From: Rathayibacter sp. SW19
GTDB taxonomy: Bacteria > Actinomycetota > Actinomycetes > Actinomycetales > Microbacteriaceae
Reading direction: 5' to 3'
NCBI RefSeq assembly: GCF_030866825.1
Contig: NZ_CP133020.1
Location: 3,534,001-3,598,000, forward strand
DNA: 64,000 nucleotides
Made by a program: the position numbers and the translations under genes. The notes below the pieces were generated by a model. It was not told the origin of the DNA, made no database searches, and worked only from the letters and a program-made list of their open reading frames with translations. Below are positions 1 through 7,904 of the stretch, in pieces. Within the stretch, counting starts at the first letter, position 1; every line of letters begins with the position of its first letter.

Positions 1-171
1 GCGTTGTGCGGCGTCCCAGATGAACGCGACCAAGTAGACGATCAGAACGATCGCGATCAAGGTGCGCCACGGATGACGGAGTTTGACCGCTTTGATCGGC
101 TGTGCTTCTTCGGACTGGCCCGGCGCCGGAATGTTCCCGGTCGCCGGACCCCTCAGACCCGGGGAGGTCAT
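1..171 (-). CDS. Amino-acid ABC transporter permease, N-terminal part (runs off window)
   Basis: I translated 57 codons from an ATG at 171 reading leftwards. The polar N-terminus (about 35 residues rich in Pro, Gly and Gln) leads into a first membrane segment, TLIAIVLIVYLVAFIW, and the gene is cut by the window edge. The start lies 2 nt after the stop of the family 3 solute-binding protein, so the two are translated from one message. That position and topology fit the permease of a polar amino-acid importer (His/Glu/Gln type). The diagnostic permease loop lies outside the window, so the family call rests mainly on context. Confidence 0.7.
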   Translation of the reverse strand, partial: MTSPGLRGPATGNIPAPGQSEEAQPIKAVKLRHPWRTLIAIVLIVYLVAFIWDAAQR

Positions 172-173
172 GA

Positions 174-1067
174 TTAGCCCTTAGTCGTCGCGTTAATCGT
201 GATTGTCTTCAAGGCGCCGTCCTGCACGCCCCACTTGTCGAGGATCTTCGTGTAAGTGCCATTGTCGACGATCTTCTGGAAGGCCTTCTGAATAGCGGTG
301 CCGAGCACGGACCCCTTGTCGACAGCCACTCCATACGGCGCGACCTCGAATGTCTTGCCTGCAACCTGCAGCTTGCCGCCCGACTTCGCGATCGCGTAGT
401 CGGTGATCGGCGAGTCTGCACTCATGGCATCCGCCTGGCCGAGCACGACAGCGTTGGTGGCCTGGTCTTGGCCGTCGAATTTCAGGATCTGGATGGCCGG
501 CTTGCCAGCGTCGGTGCACGCCTTCGACTTGGCCGGAACCTCGTCCTGCTCCTCCGTCGTACCGGACTCGACGGCGACCTTCAGGCCGCACGCGTTGTCA
601 GGATTGACGTCTTTGCCCTTCTGCGAGGCCCAGAGAATGCCGGCCGAGTAGTAATTGACGAAGTCGACCTGCTTCTCACGTTCGGCTGTGTCAGTGAAGG
701 AGGAGAGTCCGACATCGTACTTCTTGCCGGTGATGTTCGGGATGATCGTGTCGAATCCGGCGATGTTGTACACCGGCTTAACACCGAGTACAGCTGAAAC
801 GGCGTTGAACAGGTCGATGTCCCACCCGATCGCATTGCCGTTCGAGTCCTTGTACTCGTTCGGCGGGTACGTCGCGTCAACGCCGACCTGGAGGGTTCCC
901 GACGTCTTGACCGAGTCGGGCAGAAGCGCTGCGATCGACGCATCCTTGGTTCCGGATGCCGCGGCGGTGGTGCTCGACCCCGACCCAGTCCCCTCGTTGT
1001 TCACACAGCCGGTCAAAAGCAGTGCTGCTACTGCGAGTATCGCCGGAACGGCATACTTATTTCGCAT
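174..1067 (-). CDS. Amino-acid ABC transporter substrate-binding lipoprotein (family 3)
   Basis: This is the extracytoplasmic receptor of an amino-acid importer, 297 residues. The chosen ATG gives MRNKYAVPA, preceded by AGGAAA; a longer ORF adds 11 residues that would spoil the signal peptide. A lipobox LTGC places the acylated Cys at residue 21, followed by a Gly/Ser/Thr-rich linker. The family 3 signature is clear: YPPNEYKDSNGNAIGWDIDL (ligand pocket), then TIIPNITGKKYDVGLSSFTD with the conserved Thr/Asp region, then a hinge and a C-terminal DKWGV. It is first in an operon with the permease 2 nt downstream. The substrate cannot be deduced; glutamate, histidine or a related polar amino acid is likely. 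Confidence 0.9.
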   Translation of the reverse strand: MRNKYAVPAILAVAALLLTGCVNNEGTGSGSSTTAAASGTKDASIAALLPDSVKTSGTLQVGVDATYPPNEYKDSNGNAIGWDIDLFNAVSAVLGVKPVYNIAGFDTIIPNITGKKYDVGLSSFTDTAEREKQVDFVNYYSAGILWASQKGKDVNPDNACGLKVAVESGTTEEQDEVPAKSKACTDAGKPAIQILKFDGQDQATNAVVLGQADAMSADSPITDYAIAKSGGKLQVAGKTFEVAPYGVAVDKGSVLGTAIQKAFQKIVDNGTYTKILDKWGVQDGALKTITINATTKG

Positions 1068-1256
1068 TGTCTGTTTCCTTTCCTCATCCTTGAGGCACAC
1101 GTGATTGCGGGTGAAAAGGAGCTTACCCCAGCGCTGTGCCGATAATGTGCGCGCAAGCCTAATAAGCGCAGAAATCTGTCGAAGATTCAGGGATTCGTTA
1201 CGAAATCGTGCGCAGATGGTGAAAATCGCACCACCGGCGCAAGAATGCGCAGGCCA

Positions 1257-2252
1257 CTATTTCTTTGGCGAGATCGTCGCCTTCGCGTTCGACTCATACG
1301 ACGTGTTGATCGACTCGAAGAAGTTGACCAGTTCGTAGGTGTCGTTCGCAGTAGCCATCCATTTGGCCGGGTTAGCCACCTTATATTGTGCCTCGAATCC
1401 GAGCTCTTCCAAGCGTCGGTCCGCCAGGTACTTCACATACTGGTTGATGTAGTTGGCGTTCAGCCCGAGGATGCCTCCGGGCAGCAGGTCTTTGTTGTAC
1501 TGCTCTTCCATTTCGACAGCATCGAGAATCATCTGCTTGATCTCCGCCGCGAACTCGGGAGTCTGCAGGTCGGGGTTTTCGTCGAGCACGGTGAGGATGA
1601 GGTTGATACCGAACTTCAGGTGCAGAGATTCGTCGCGCACGATCCAGTCTATCAAGGAACCGAAGTTGCGCAGGAGGTTCCGCTGGCGGAACGACAGCGC
1701 CACCATGAACCCTGAGTAGAACCAGATGCCCTCCAGGATCACGTTGTACGCGATCAGGTTGCGCACGAAGTCCTGCTTGCCGGCCGTCGTGGTGATGTCG
1801 AGCTTCTCCTCGGTCATCCGCTTGATGAATTTGAACTCGAACTCCTCTTTGCGGGCCATCGACGGCACGTCGATGTGGGAGTTGTACGCGGCGTTGCGAT
1901 CGATCGGGAAGGTCTCAAGCACGTACTCGAACGACATGCAGTGGTTGGCTTCCTCCCACATCTGCTTGGCCAGATAGAGGTGCGCCTCCGCAGCGTTCAA
2001 GTATGGATAGACGCCGAACGCGAGCGCCTTGTTGACGAGCAGCTCGTTCGGGTTGAAGTAACTCATCAGGAACGTGATGGCGTGCCGTTCCTCATCCGTC
2101 ATCTTCTTGAAATCGGCGATGTCCGCGTCGAGTTGAATCTCGTTCGGGAACCAGGTATTCGCCACAGCCTGATCGTAAAGGTCCATCGCCCACTGGTATT
2201 TCACCGGCTTAAGCAGAAGACCCTCTTGAATACCGGTTCCCAGGATTCCCAT
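1257..2252 (-). CDS. nrdB: Ribonucleotide reductase small subunit with class Ic residues (NrdB)
   Basis: This is the radical-generating beta subunit (331 residues) of class I ribonucleoside-diphosphate reductase, which makes dNTP precursors in the cytoplasm with NrdA. The metal ligands read as E70, E101, H104, E174, E208, H211. The residue four after H104, where class Ia/Ib enzymes have the radical Tyr, is F108 (NHCMSF), and the first ligand is Glu rather than Asp. In Chlamydia trachomatis the class Ic enzyme has E89, E120, H123, F127, E193, E227, H230, and every spacing is identical here. A Mn/Fe cofactor without a tyrosyl radical is therefore expected. R2lox proteins also use a Glu ligand, but the adjacent nrdA argues against that. 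The gene is last in the nrd operon; GGAAAGAAG precedes the ATG. Confidence 0.95.
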   Translation of the reverse strand: MGILGTGIQEGLLLKPVKYQWAMDLYDQAVANTWFPNEIQLDADIADFKKMTDEERHAITFLMSYFNPNELLVNKALAFGVYPYLNAAEAHLYLAKQMWEEANHCMSFEYVLETFPIDRNAAYNSHIDVPSMARKEEFEFKFIKRMTEEKLDITTTAGKQDFVRNLIAYNVILEGIWFYSGFMVALSFRQRNLLRNFGSLIDWIVRDESLHLKFGINLILTVLDENPDLQTPEFAAEIKQMILDAVEMEEQYNKDLLPGGILGLNANYINQYVKYLADRRLEELGFEAQYKVANPAKWMATANDTYELVNFFESINTSYESNAKATISPKK

Positions 2253-2313
2253 CGTTATCGCTCTTCTTTCCGTCTCACTTATTCGCGTTGGTCATGTCGT
2301 GTTGGCGCGCTGC

Positions 2314-2397
2314 CTATTGGCAGGAGTCGCATTGGAGTTCGTCCATCGGATCCACGGGGACCTCGTACTCGAGTTCGTTCACGCCGTGCTCATTCAC
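2314..2397 (-). CDS. 27-codon ORF carrying the NrdA-type CxxC redox tail
   Basis: A GTG overlapping the nrdA stop (GTGA) opens 27 codons ending DPMDELQCDSCQ, then TAG. The CDSC pair looks like the mobile C-terminal Cys-x-x-Cys tail that class I NrdA proteins use to pass electrons from thioredoxin or glutaredoxin to the active site. The annotated nrdA frame itself ends ...GGLTNGGDKS with no Cys. GGGGGTGA, just upstream, could serve as a ribosome site. Alternatives: a separately translated tail, a -1 shift, or a one-base assembly error. One extra A in the AAA at 2400-2402 would give GDKIVNEHG and fuse the frames. The frame is open and acidic and looks coding, but the expression mode is unknown. 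Confidence 0.6.
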   Translation of the reverse strand: MNEHGVNELEYEVPVDPMDELQCDSCQ

Positions 2398-4874
2398 GAT
2401 TTGTCACCCCCGTTTGTGAGGCCGCCGAAACCGCGACGTGCGGGCGCGGAAGGCGCAGCAGCGGCACCGACGGACGCGCCGACCGGGGCTGCGACACCGA
2501 AGCCCTTGCGGGCACCGCCGGAGAACTCCTCGGCCTTGTTGACGTGCACCGTGGACTGTTCCGCCTGGTGGCGCGGCTTGGAGTGCAGGTAGTAGGTGGT
2601 CTTCACGCCGCGCTCCCACGCGCCGTAGTAGATCTCCATCATGTCGCCCAGGTCACGCGTCTCCAGGTACATATTGCGGCTGATCGCCTGGTCGATCCAC
2701 TTCTGGGCGCGCGCGGCGACCTCGAGGAACGAATACGGCGAGAGCTGGAAGCTCGTCTTGTAGGTCGCCTTCAGCTCGTCGGGGATCTCCGCGATGCCCT
2801 GAATGTCACCCTGCGAGCGCAGGATCGACTCGCGCACTCTCTCCCACAGCCCCAGTTCCTGGAGGTCTGCGACCAGGTTGCGGTTGACCTCGAGGAACTT
2901 GCCGTTCGATGTGGAGCGGCTGAAGATCTGCGAGAACTGCGGATCGAAACCCGGCGTGGTGCCCGCGACAAGGCCGATGGATGCCGTGGGCGCGATCGCC
3001 ATCAGCGTCGCGTTGCGCACCCCGCCCTTCACCCGCTCGCGCAGGGCATCCCAATCCAGACGGGTCGTGCGGTTGACGAGGATCGGCACGCCGCGGTCGG
3101 CCTCGGTGAGGGCGATCGAGTCGAACGGCACCAGGCCCTGCGACCAGCGCGAGCCTGCGAAGTTCTTGTATGCGCCACGCTCAGCCGCCAGGTCGACGCT
3201 TGTGGAAATCGCGGCGTATGAGACGTGCTCCATGATCTCGTCGATCAGGTCGTAAGCCTCCTCGGACTCGTAGCTGAAGCCGAGCTTCTCGACGACATCC
3301 GTGAAGCCCATCACGCCGAGGCCGATGGCTCGGTTCTCCTGGTTGGAATGCTCGGATTCCGGAACGCTCGAGAGGGTGATGTCGACGAGGTTGTCGAGCT
3401 GACGCACCGCCAGCGCGGCACTCTCATCGATCTGTGCCCAATCGAAGCTCCACACTCCGGTCGCGTCCTGGTGCAGGTGGCGGCTGAGATTGATCGAGGC
3501 CAGGTTGCACACGGCGACGTTCTCGCGGTCCTGCGGCAAGCAGATCTCGGTGCACAGGTTCGACAGGTGGATCGTGCCTGTGTTGTTGTTCAGCGCACGG
3601 TTGTTGATCGTGTCCTTCCAAGTCAGCCACGGGTGAGCAGTAGTCTGCAGGCTCATCAGAATCTCTTTGAACTGCTCGCGGGCAGCCACCTTCTTGAACG
3701 TGCGCAGATTGCCGGCCTCAGCTTCGGCCGCGTAGTGCGCATATCGTTCGCTGAACGCCTTGCCGTACAACTCGTTGAGATCGCCGACCTCCAGCGGGTC
3801 GAACAGATACCACGGCTCGTCGTTCTGCACGCGCTTCATGAACTCATCACTGATCCACACCGCCGTGTTCGCGGTGCGCGTGCGCCGGTAAGGGTCGCCG
3901 GAGTTCTGTCGCAGGTCGACGAAGTCGGAGAAGTCCAGATGCCAGTTCTCCATGTAGAACGCGAGCGCACCGAACTTCTTGCCGCCGCGGCTGACCGCGC
4001 GCAGCACGGAGTCGATCGTGTGCATGAACGGGATCGGCCCGGTCGAAGTGGTGTTGTTCGAGCGAATAGGCGAACCCTGTGAGCGCAGCTTCGTCACGGA
4101 CAGGCCGATGCCGCCTGTGCCCTTTGTCAGCCACATGACATCGCGCACGGACTTCGCGATGTGCTCGATGTCATCCTGCATTTCCATGACGAAGCAGTTG
4201 GACAACTGCGGATACTTGGTTCCCGCGTTCACCAGGGTGGAGCCGGCAGCCAGGTAGTCGAGTGTCGACATCTTCTCGTAGAACTGGATGGCGACCGCGG
4301 TCGGATCCGACTCATTGAGGGAGAGCCCCATTGCGATGCGCATCCAGAAGTACTGCGGAACCTCGAGCGGCTCGTTGTTGCGCGCCCGCATCCCGTAGCG
4401 ATTGTGCAGGGTGACGACCCCGATGTATTTGAGCAGACCGTCGTTGGCCGGTTCGAGCACATCGGCCAGCCGGTCAAGGTCGAACAGCGTCGTGAATCGC
4501 GGCTCGAGCAGATCTTCATCGACGCCGCGCTGCACATAGCTGCGAAAGCCATCCCGGTGCAGGGTCTTCAAACCCTTCGCGTCTGAATAGTCGCCGAGCA
4601 CACCTTTATAGATGGTCTTGAGCAGGAGGCGCGCGGCCACGGTGTCGAATGCAGGGTCATCTTTGACGTTCTGCAAAGCCACCTGAATGACGGCCTCATC
4701 GAGTTGCTGGGTGGTGATCCCGTCGAAGAGCGTCAGCTCGAGTTCGCTTGCGATCTGCGTGACCCAGGTGATCGACTCGTCGAGACCGACCGAGGCATCC
4801 TCGATCGCCAGATTGATCTTGTTCGCGTCGTACGGCTCGCGATCGCCGTTACGCTTGACGACGGTAATTGCCAC
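2394..4874 (-). CDS. nrdA: Class I ribonucleoside-diphosphate reductase large subunit (NrdA)
   Basis: This is the catalytic alpha subunit, 826 residues. An ATP-cone starts at residue 1 (VVKRNGDREPYDANKI), followed by the ten-stranded barrel. The active-site residues are visible: C227 (LSNCFV), N439/C441/E443 (NLCTE), C456 (CNLASINL) and the radical-relay pair Y761/Y762 (KTTYY). The start is GTG, preceded by GAGGGAGC. Downstream of YY is an Ala/Pro/Gly-rich stretch that ends without the usual C-terminal cysteine pair; that motif occurs in the overlapping ORF at 2314-2397. The gene is first in the nrd operon, with a leader of about 190 nt. Its substrate specificity and overall allostery cannot be read from the sequence. 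Confidence 0.96.
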   Translation of the reverse strand: MAITVVKRNGDREPYDANKINLAIEDASVGLDESITWVTQIASELELTLFDGITTQQLDEAVIQVALQNVKDDPAFDTVAARLLLKTIYKGVLGDYSDAKGLKTLHRDGFRSYVQRGVDEDLLEPRFTTLFDLDRLADVLEPANDGLLKYIGVVTLHNRYGMRARNNEPLEVPQYFWMRIAMGLSLNESDPTAVAIQFYEKMSTLDYLAAGSTLVNAGTKYPQLSNCFVMEMQDDIEHIAKSVRDVMWLTKGTGGIGLSVTKLRSQGSPIRSNNTTSTGPIPFMHTIDSVLRAVSRGGKKFGALAFYMENWHLDFSDFVDLRQNSGDPYRRTRTANTAVWISDEFMKRVQNDEPWYLFDPLEVGDLNELYGKAFSERYAHYAAEAEAGNLRTFKKVAAREQFKEILMSLQTTAHPWLTWKDTINNRALNNNTGTIHLSNLCTEICLPQDRENVAVCNLASINLSRHLHQDATGVWSFDWAQIDESAALAVRQLDNLVDITLSSVPESEHSNQENRAIGLGVMGFTDVVEKLGFSYESEEAYDLIDEIMEHVSYAAISTSVDLAAERGAYKNFAGSRWSQGLVPFDSIALTEADRGVPILVNRTTRLDWDALRERVKGGVRNATLMAIAPTASIGLVAGTTPGFDPQFSQIFSRSTSNGKFLEVNRNLVADLQELGLWERVRESILRSQGDIQGIAEIPDELKATYKTSFQLSPYSFLEVAARAQKWIDQAISRNMYLETRDLGDMMEIYYGAWERGVKTTYYLHSKPRHQAEQSTVHVNKAEEFSGGARKGFGVAAPVGASVGAAAAPSAPARRGFGGLTNGGDKS

Positions 4875-5067
4875 TGTTGCTCCCTCGTTCTTCGCTGCCC
4901 TCCTGGAGCGCAGCGATTATTCATGTCACGGCTTCCACGTCGCAGCCGTAAAGCCGCAACTCCCCTGCCGCCCGAAGGCGGTGCGCCCACGGGCGTCTGA
5001 TACTCAATTCGTCGAGATTCTCCGGCTATTCGCCGCGGATGTGCACCCCCTGCGATCCGACGTGTGA

Positions 5068-5115
5068 CCACTATATAGCGGGTTCAGCAGCACATGCCAA
5101 CCCTAGATGTAGTGG
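5068..5115 (-). promoter_or_regulatory. nrd promoter with two NrdR boxes
   Basis: Reading leftwards, TTGGCA (5100-5095) and TATATA (5077-5072) are separated by exactly 17 nt, a strong housekeeping-type promoter. Two 16-bp sites of the NrdR pattern CwAnATnTwG overlap it: 5100-5115 with core CTAGATGTAG (perfect match) and 5068-5083 with core CTATATAGCG (two mismatches). They start 32 bp apart, the usual spacing for cooperative NrdR binding on one face of the helix. One box covers the -10 and the other abuts the -35, so repression by NrdR with (d)ATP is expected. No nrdR gene is in this window. Confidence 0.85.
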
Positions 5116-5231
5116 GCGTGTCGTCCACAGATGTGAATAAGTTCGCCGACTTATACACAGCCTAAAACGCACCACCGACACTGGATCGCGGGTGCTGACG
5201 ACCCGCTCGCCGCCGATAGACTGAAGCCCTG

Positions 5232-6440
5232 ATGAGCACGTATTCGAGCCTGTTGAAAACGCCGGGCGTTGCTCGAATCATCGCCGCGCAACTGACAGCG
5301 CGATTCCCCTCCGGCATGCTGTCGCTCGCACTGCTCATCCACATCGAACGCATCCACCACTCCTACGGCGCCGCCGGGCTCGTGCTCGCCGCCTTCAGCA
5401 TCGGCCAAGCCATCGCCGGCCCGCTGACGAGTCGCCTGATGGGGGTGCTCGGGATGCGCGTCGTGCTATCAGCGACACTCGTCATCTGTGCCGCCGCGAT
5501 CGCAGCGCTCGGCGTATTCGTCATGCCCATTCCATTCGCGATGGCCGTCGCTCTCATCGGGGGGCTCAGCGCCCCTCCGGTTCAACCCGCCGTGCGAACC
5601 ATCTATCCGAAGATGGTGAATTCGACTCAGTTGACCCCCCTGTTCTCGCTGGACGCCTCGGCGCAGGAGCTGATCTGGATCGCCGGCCCCGTCATTATCA
5701 CGTTCGTCTCGACACAGATCGGCTCGACTGTCGGGCTTCTGCTGTGTTCGGCCGTCATGGTAGTCGGCGGCATCTGGTTCATCTCATCGCCAGAAGTCGG
5801 CCGTGTGCGCATCCCGCGCAGCAAGCGCCGGATCGGCGTTGTGTTGGCAAAGCCAACCGTGCTGTTGGCCACCATTGTCGGCTTCTTACTGGTCGGCTCG
5901 TGTGCTGCGGTCGAGGCGGGTGTGGTCGCAAACTTCGGCGAGGGCGATCCGAAGGCAGGCATCGTGCTCGCGATTTGGTCACTGGGCTCGCTGGCTGGCG
6001 GCTTGGCGTTCGGGCATCTGCCGGTCGGCCCTTGGGCGCTCGCTCGACGCATGTTCGTCGTGTTCGTCGGCATCGCCATCGCCGCGATTTCTATGAACTT
6101 CTGGTGGCTGGCCATCACCCTCATCATCGCTGGAGTCGGCATTGCTCCGGCCCTCGCCGTGATCTTCATCATCGTTTCGTCGAGTGTGAAGTTCAGCGAC
6201 ACCGCTGAAGCCTACGGCTGGGTCGGAAGTGGTCAACTGATCGGTGCGGCCCTCGGCAGCGCCCTGGCCGGTTTCCTCATCGACGGCAACGGGGCAGCCG
6301 GAGCATTCTGGATTGCCGGTGCGCTCGCATTCTTGGGCTTCATGGTGCCGCTGATCGGCAAGCGCTGGCATCCGGATCTCCGCGGCCGCGACGCCAGCCC
6401 GATCCCCGACACCGAGCCGTTCTCGCTGCCGACCGGCTAA
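5232..6440 (+). CDS. MFS transporter, 12 membrane segments
   Basis: This 402-residue integral membrane protein has about twelve hydrophobic segments and a short cytoplasmic loop near residue 190 (PRSKRRIG), the normal N-half/C-half boundary of the major facilitator superfamily. The first inter-helix loop has only a loose form of the family motif (TSRLMGVLGMR). The C-terminal tail is polar. TAGACT lies 9 nt before the ATG, so the transcript may be nearly leaderless. The gene is divergent from the nrd operon and convergent with the flavin reductase. The substrate is unknown; proteins of this kind are often called drug or sugar efflux pumps without evidence. Confidence 0.85.
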   Translation: MSTYSSLLKTPGVARIIAAQLTARFPSGMLSLALLIHIERIHHSYGAAGLVLAAFSIGQAIAGPLTSRLMGVLGMRVVLSATLVICAAAIAALGVFVMPIPFAMAVALIGGLSAPPVQPAVRTIYPKMVNSTQLTPLFSLDASAQELIWIAGPVIITFVSTQIGSTVGLLLCSAVMVVGGIWFISSPEVGRVRIPRSKRRIGVVLAKPTVLLATIVGFLLVGSCAAVEAGVVANFGEGDPKAGIVLAIWSLGSLAGGLAFGHLPVGPWALARRMFVVFVGIAIAAISMNFWWLAITLIIAGVGIAPALAVIFIIVSSSVKFSDTAEAYGWVGSGQLIGAALGSALAGFLIDGNGAAGAFWIAGALAFLGFMVPLIGKRWHPDLRGRDASPIPDTEPFSLPTG

Positions 6441-6443
6441 GCA

Positions 6444-6473
6444 CCCCGCGAGAACAGCGTCAGCGACGCGGGG
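6444..6473. terminator. Hairpin between convergent MFS and flavin reductase genes
   Basis: CCCCGCG (6444-6450) pairs with CGCGGGG (6467-6473) around a 16-nt loop. It lies just after the MFS stop and covers the last codons of the leftward reductase. There is no T-tract on either side, so it is at best a weak bidirectional terminator. Confidence 0.4.
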
Positions 6474-7032
6474 CGCGCAGCGGGCGCAGTGCCGTGTCGA
6501 GCAGGATCAGCTCATCCAGCTGTGCGGCCAGCATCTTCTCCTGCGACTCCAGCGGCTCGAACTCGCCCTCATCGTTGATCTGCTTCGCCGCCCACGGGAT
6601 CTCGACGTTCGGCCCGGTCGGCACCAGCCCGAGATTCACCTCGGTCGGGCGGATGGCGGTGACTCCGCGCGTGCCACCCGAAATGCCGCCGTAACTGACC
6701 GTTCCGAGCGGCTTGCGCCACCACTCGCGGTTGAGGTAGTCCAGCGCGTTCTTCAGGCTCGGTGCATAGCTGTAGTTGTACTCCGGCGAGACGAAGATGA
6801 ACGCGTCAGCGGCGTCGACCCGGGCACTCCAGTCGAACGTGTGCTGCTGCGTGTACTGATGCAGCCTCGGATGGTTCGGTTCATCCATGAACGGCAGCTT
6901 GATCTCGGCGAGGTCGGCCCAGTCGATCTCGAAGCGACCGTCCGTGGTGACGACCTCACGTACCCACTCTGCGATCGGCAGTCCAATTCGCCCCGGCCGC
7001 ACGCTCACGACCACGATCATCAATTTCGGCAT
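6460..7032 (-). CDS. NADPH-dependent FMN reductase family protein
   Basis: This 190-residue flavodoxin-fold protein probably transfers electrons from NAD(P)H to FMN, quinones or azo compounds in the cytosol. The phosphate-binding loop follows strand 1 (VVVSVRPGRIGLPIAEWV), and the flavin-ring signature SPEYNYSYAPSLKNALDYL lies around residues 82-100, followed by KPLGTVSYGGISGG. Length and order match the NADPH-dependent FMN reductase (chromate/azo reductase) family. It starts back to back with the aldo-keto reductase at 7079, so the two divergent oxidoreductases share a 46-bp promoter region. The natural substrate cannot be read from sequence. Confidence 0.9.
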   Translation of the reverse strand: MPKLMIVVVSVRPGRIGLPIAEWVREVVTTDGRFEIDWADLAEIKLPFMDEPNHPRLHQYTQQHTFDWSARVDAADAFIFVSPEYNYSYAPSLKNALDYLNREWWRKPLGTVSYGGISGGTRGVTAIRPTEVNLGLVPTGPNVEIPWAAKQINDEGEFEPLESQEKMLAAQLDELILLDTALRPLRAPRR

Positions 7033-7078
7033 TGTTTCCTCTCAGGTCACACTCGCGGGTCCCGAAGATAATGGAACC

Positions 7079-7900
7079 ATGGCTTCGCCCCTGCTGACGC
7101 TCAACGACGGACAGCCGATTCCTCAGCTCGGCTTCGGTGTCTACAAGATTCCGGATGCCGATGCCTCCTCGGCCGTGCGCGTCGCGCTCGACGCCGGCTA
7201 TCGGCACATCGACACGGCCGCGTTGTATCGCAACGAGAGCGGTGTCGGGGCCGGCATCGCGGCATCCGGTGTGCCCCGTGAGGAGATTTTCGTCACGACC
7301 AAAGTGTGGAATGACGACCAGGGTTACGATCGCACGCTGCACGCGTTCGACGCCAGCCTGAAACGCCTGGGGCTGGAGAACGTCGACCTATACCTGATCC
7401 ACTGGCCTGCGCCGAAACAAGACCTCTTCGTCGAGACCTGGCGCGCCCTGGAACAGTTGAAAGCGGATGGCCGAACCCGCTCGATCGGCGTCTCCAATTT
7501 TCAGCCGCATCACCTTGCGCGCCTGCTGGAGCACGCTCAGACGGTTCCGGCGATCAATCAGATCGAACTGCACCCGTGGTTGCAGCAGCGCGAGCTTCGA
7601 GTCGTCGATCGGCTGCACGACATTCTGACCGAGGCATGGTCACCTCTGGCGCGCGGCCGAGCGATCGGCGATCCGACGCTGGAGGCGATCGGAGCCCGGT
7701 ACGGCAAGACGGCTGCGCAGGTGGTCATCCGCTGGCATCTGCAGCTCGGCAACGTCGTCATTCCGAAGTCCGTGACGCCCGCGCGGATTCGGGAGAACTT
7801 CGACGTATTCGACTTCACGCTGGACGAGGACGACCTTGCACTGATCGACGCCCTGGATTCGGACGAACGCACGGGCTCGCATCCCGACGACGTCGGTTGA
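7079..7900 (+). CDS. Aldo/keto reductase (2,5-diketo-D-gluconate reductase type)
   Basis: This 273-residue NADPH-dependent carbonyl reductase folds as a TIM barrel. The catalytic tetrad is visible: Asp and Tyr in YRHIDTAALYRNE, Lys in FVTTKVW, His in LYLIHWP. The cofactor motif IPKSVTPARIRENFDVFDF lies near the C-terminus. I chose the ATG at MASPLLTLNDG because it matches the family N-terminus; the open frame extends 64 codons upstream across the divergent promoter. The gene is followed by the 54-bp repeat array. The sequence resembles the 2,5-DKG/methylglyoxal reductase branch, but the physiological substrate is not determinable. Confidence 0.92.
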   Translation: MASPLLTLNDGQPIPQLGFGVYKIPDADASSAVRVALDAGYRHIDTAALYRNESGVGAGIAASGVPREEIFVTTKVWNDDQGYDRTLHAFDASLKRLGLENVDLYLIHWPAPKQDLFVETWRALEQLKADGRTRSIGVSNFQPHHLARLLEHAQTVPAINQIELHPWLQQRELRVVDRLHDILTEAWSPLARGRAIGDPTLEAIGARYGKTAAQVVIRWHLQLGNVVIPKSVTPARIRENFDVFDFTLDEDDLALIDALDSDERTGSHPDDVG

Positions 7901-7904
7901 CCAG

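Noticed and set aside
1875..3221. 448-codon rightward open frame opposite nrdA/nrdB
   Set aside because: Antisense to two well-supported genes; high GC makes long shadow frames and the sequence is Arg-rich and without motifs.
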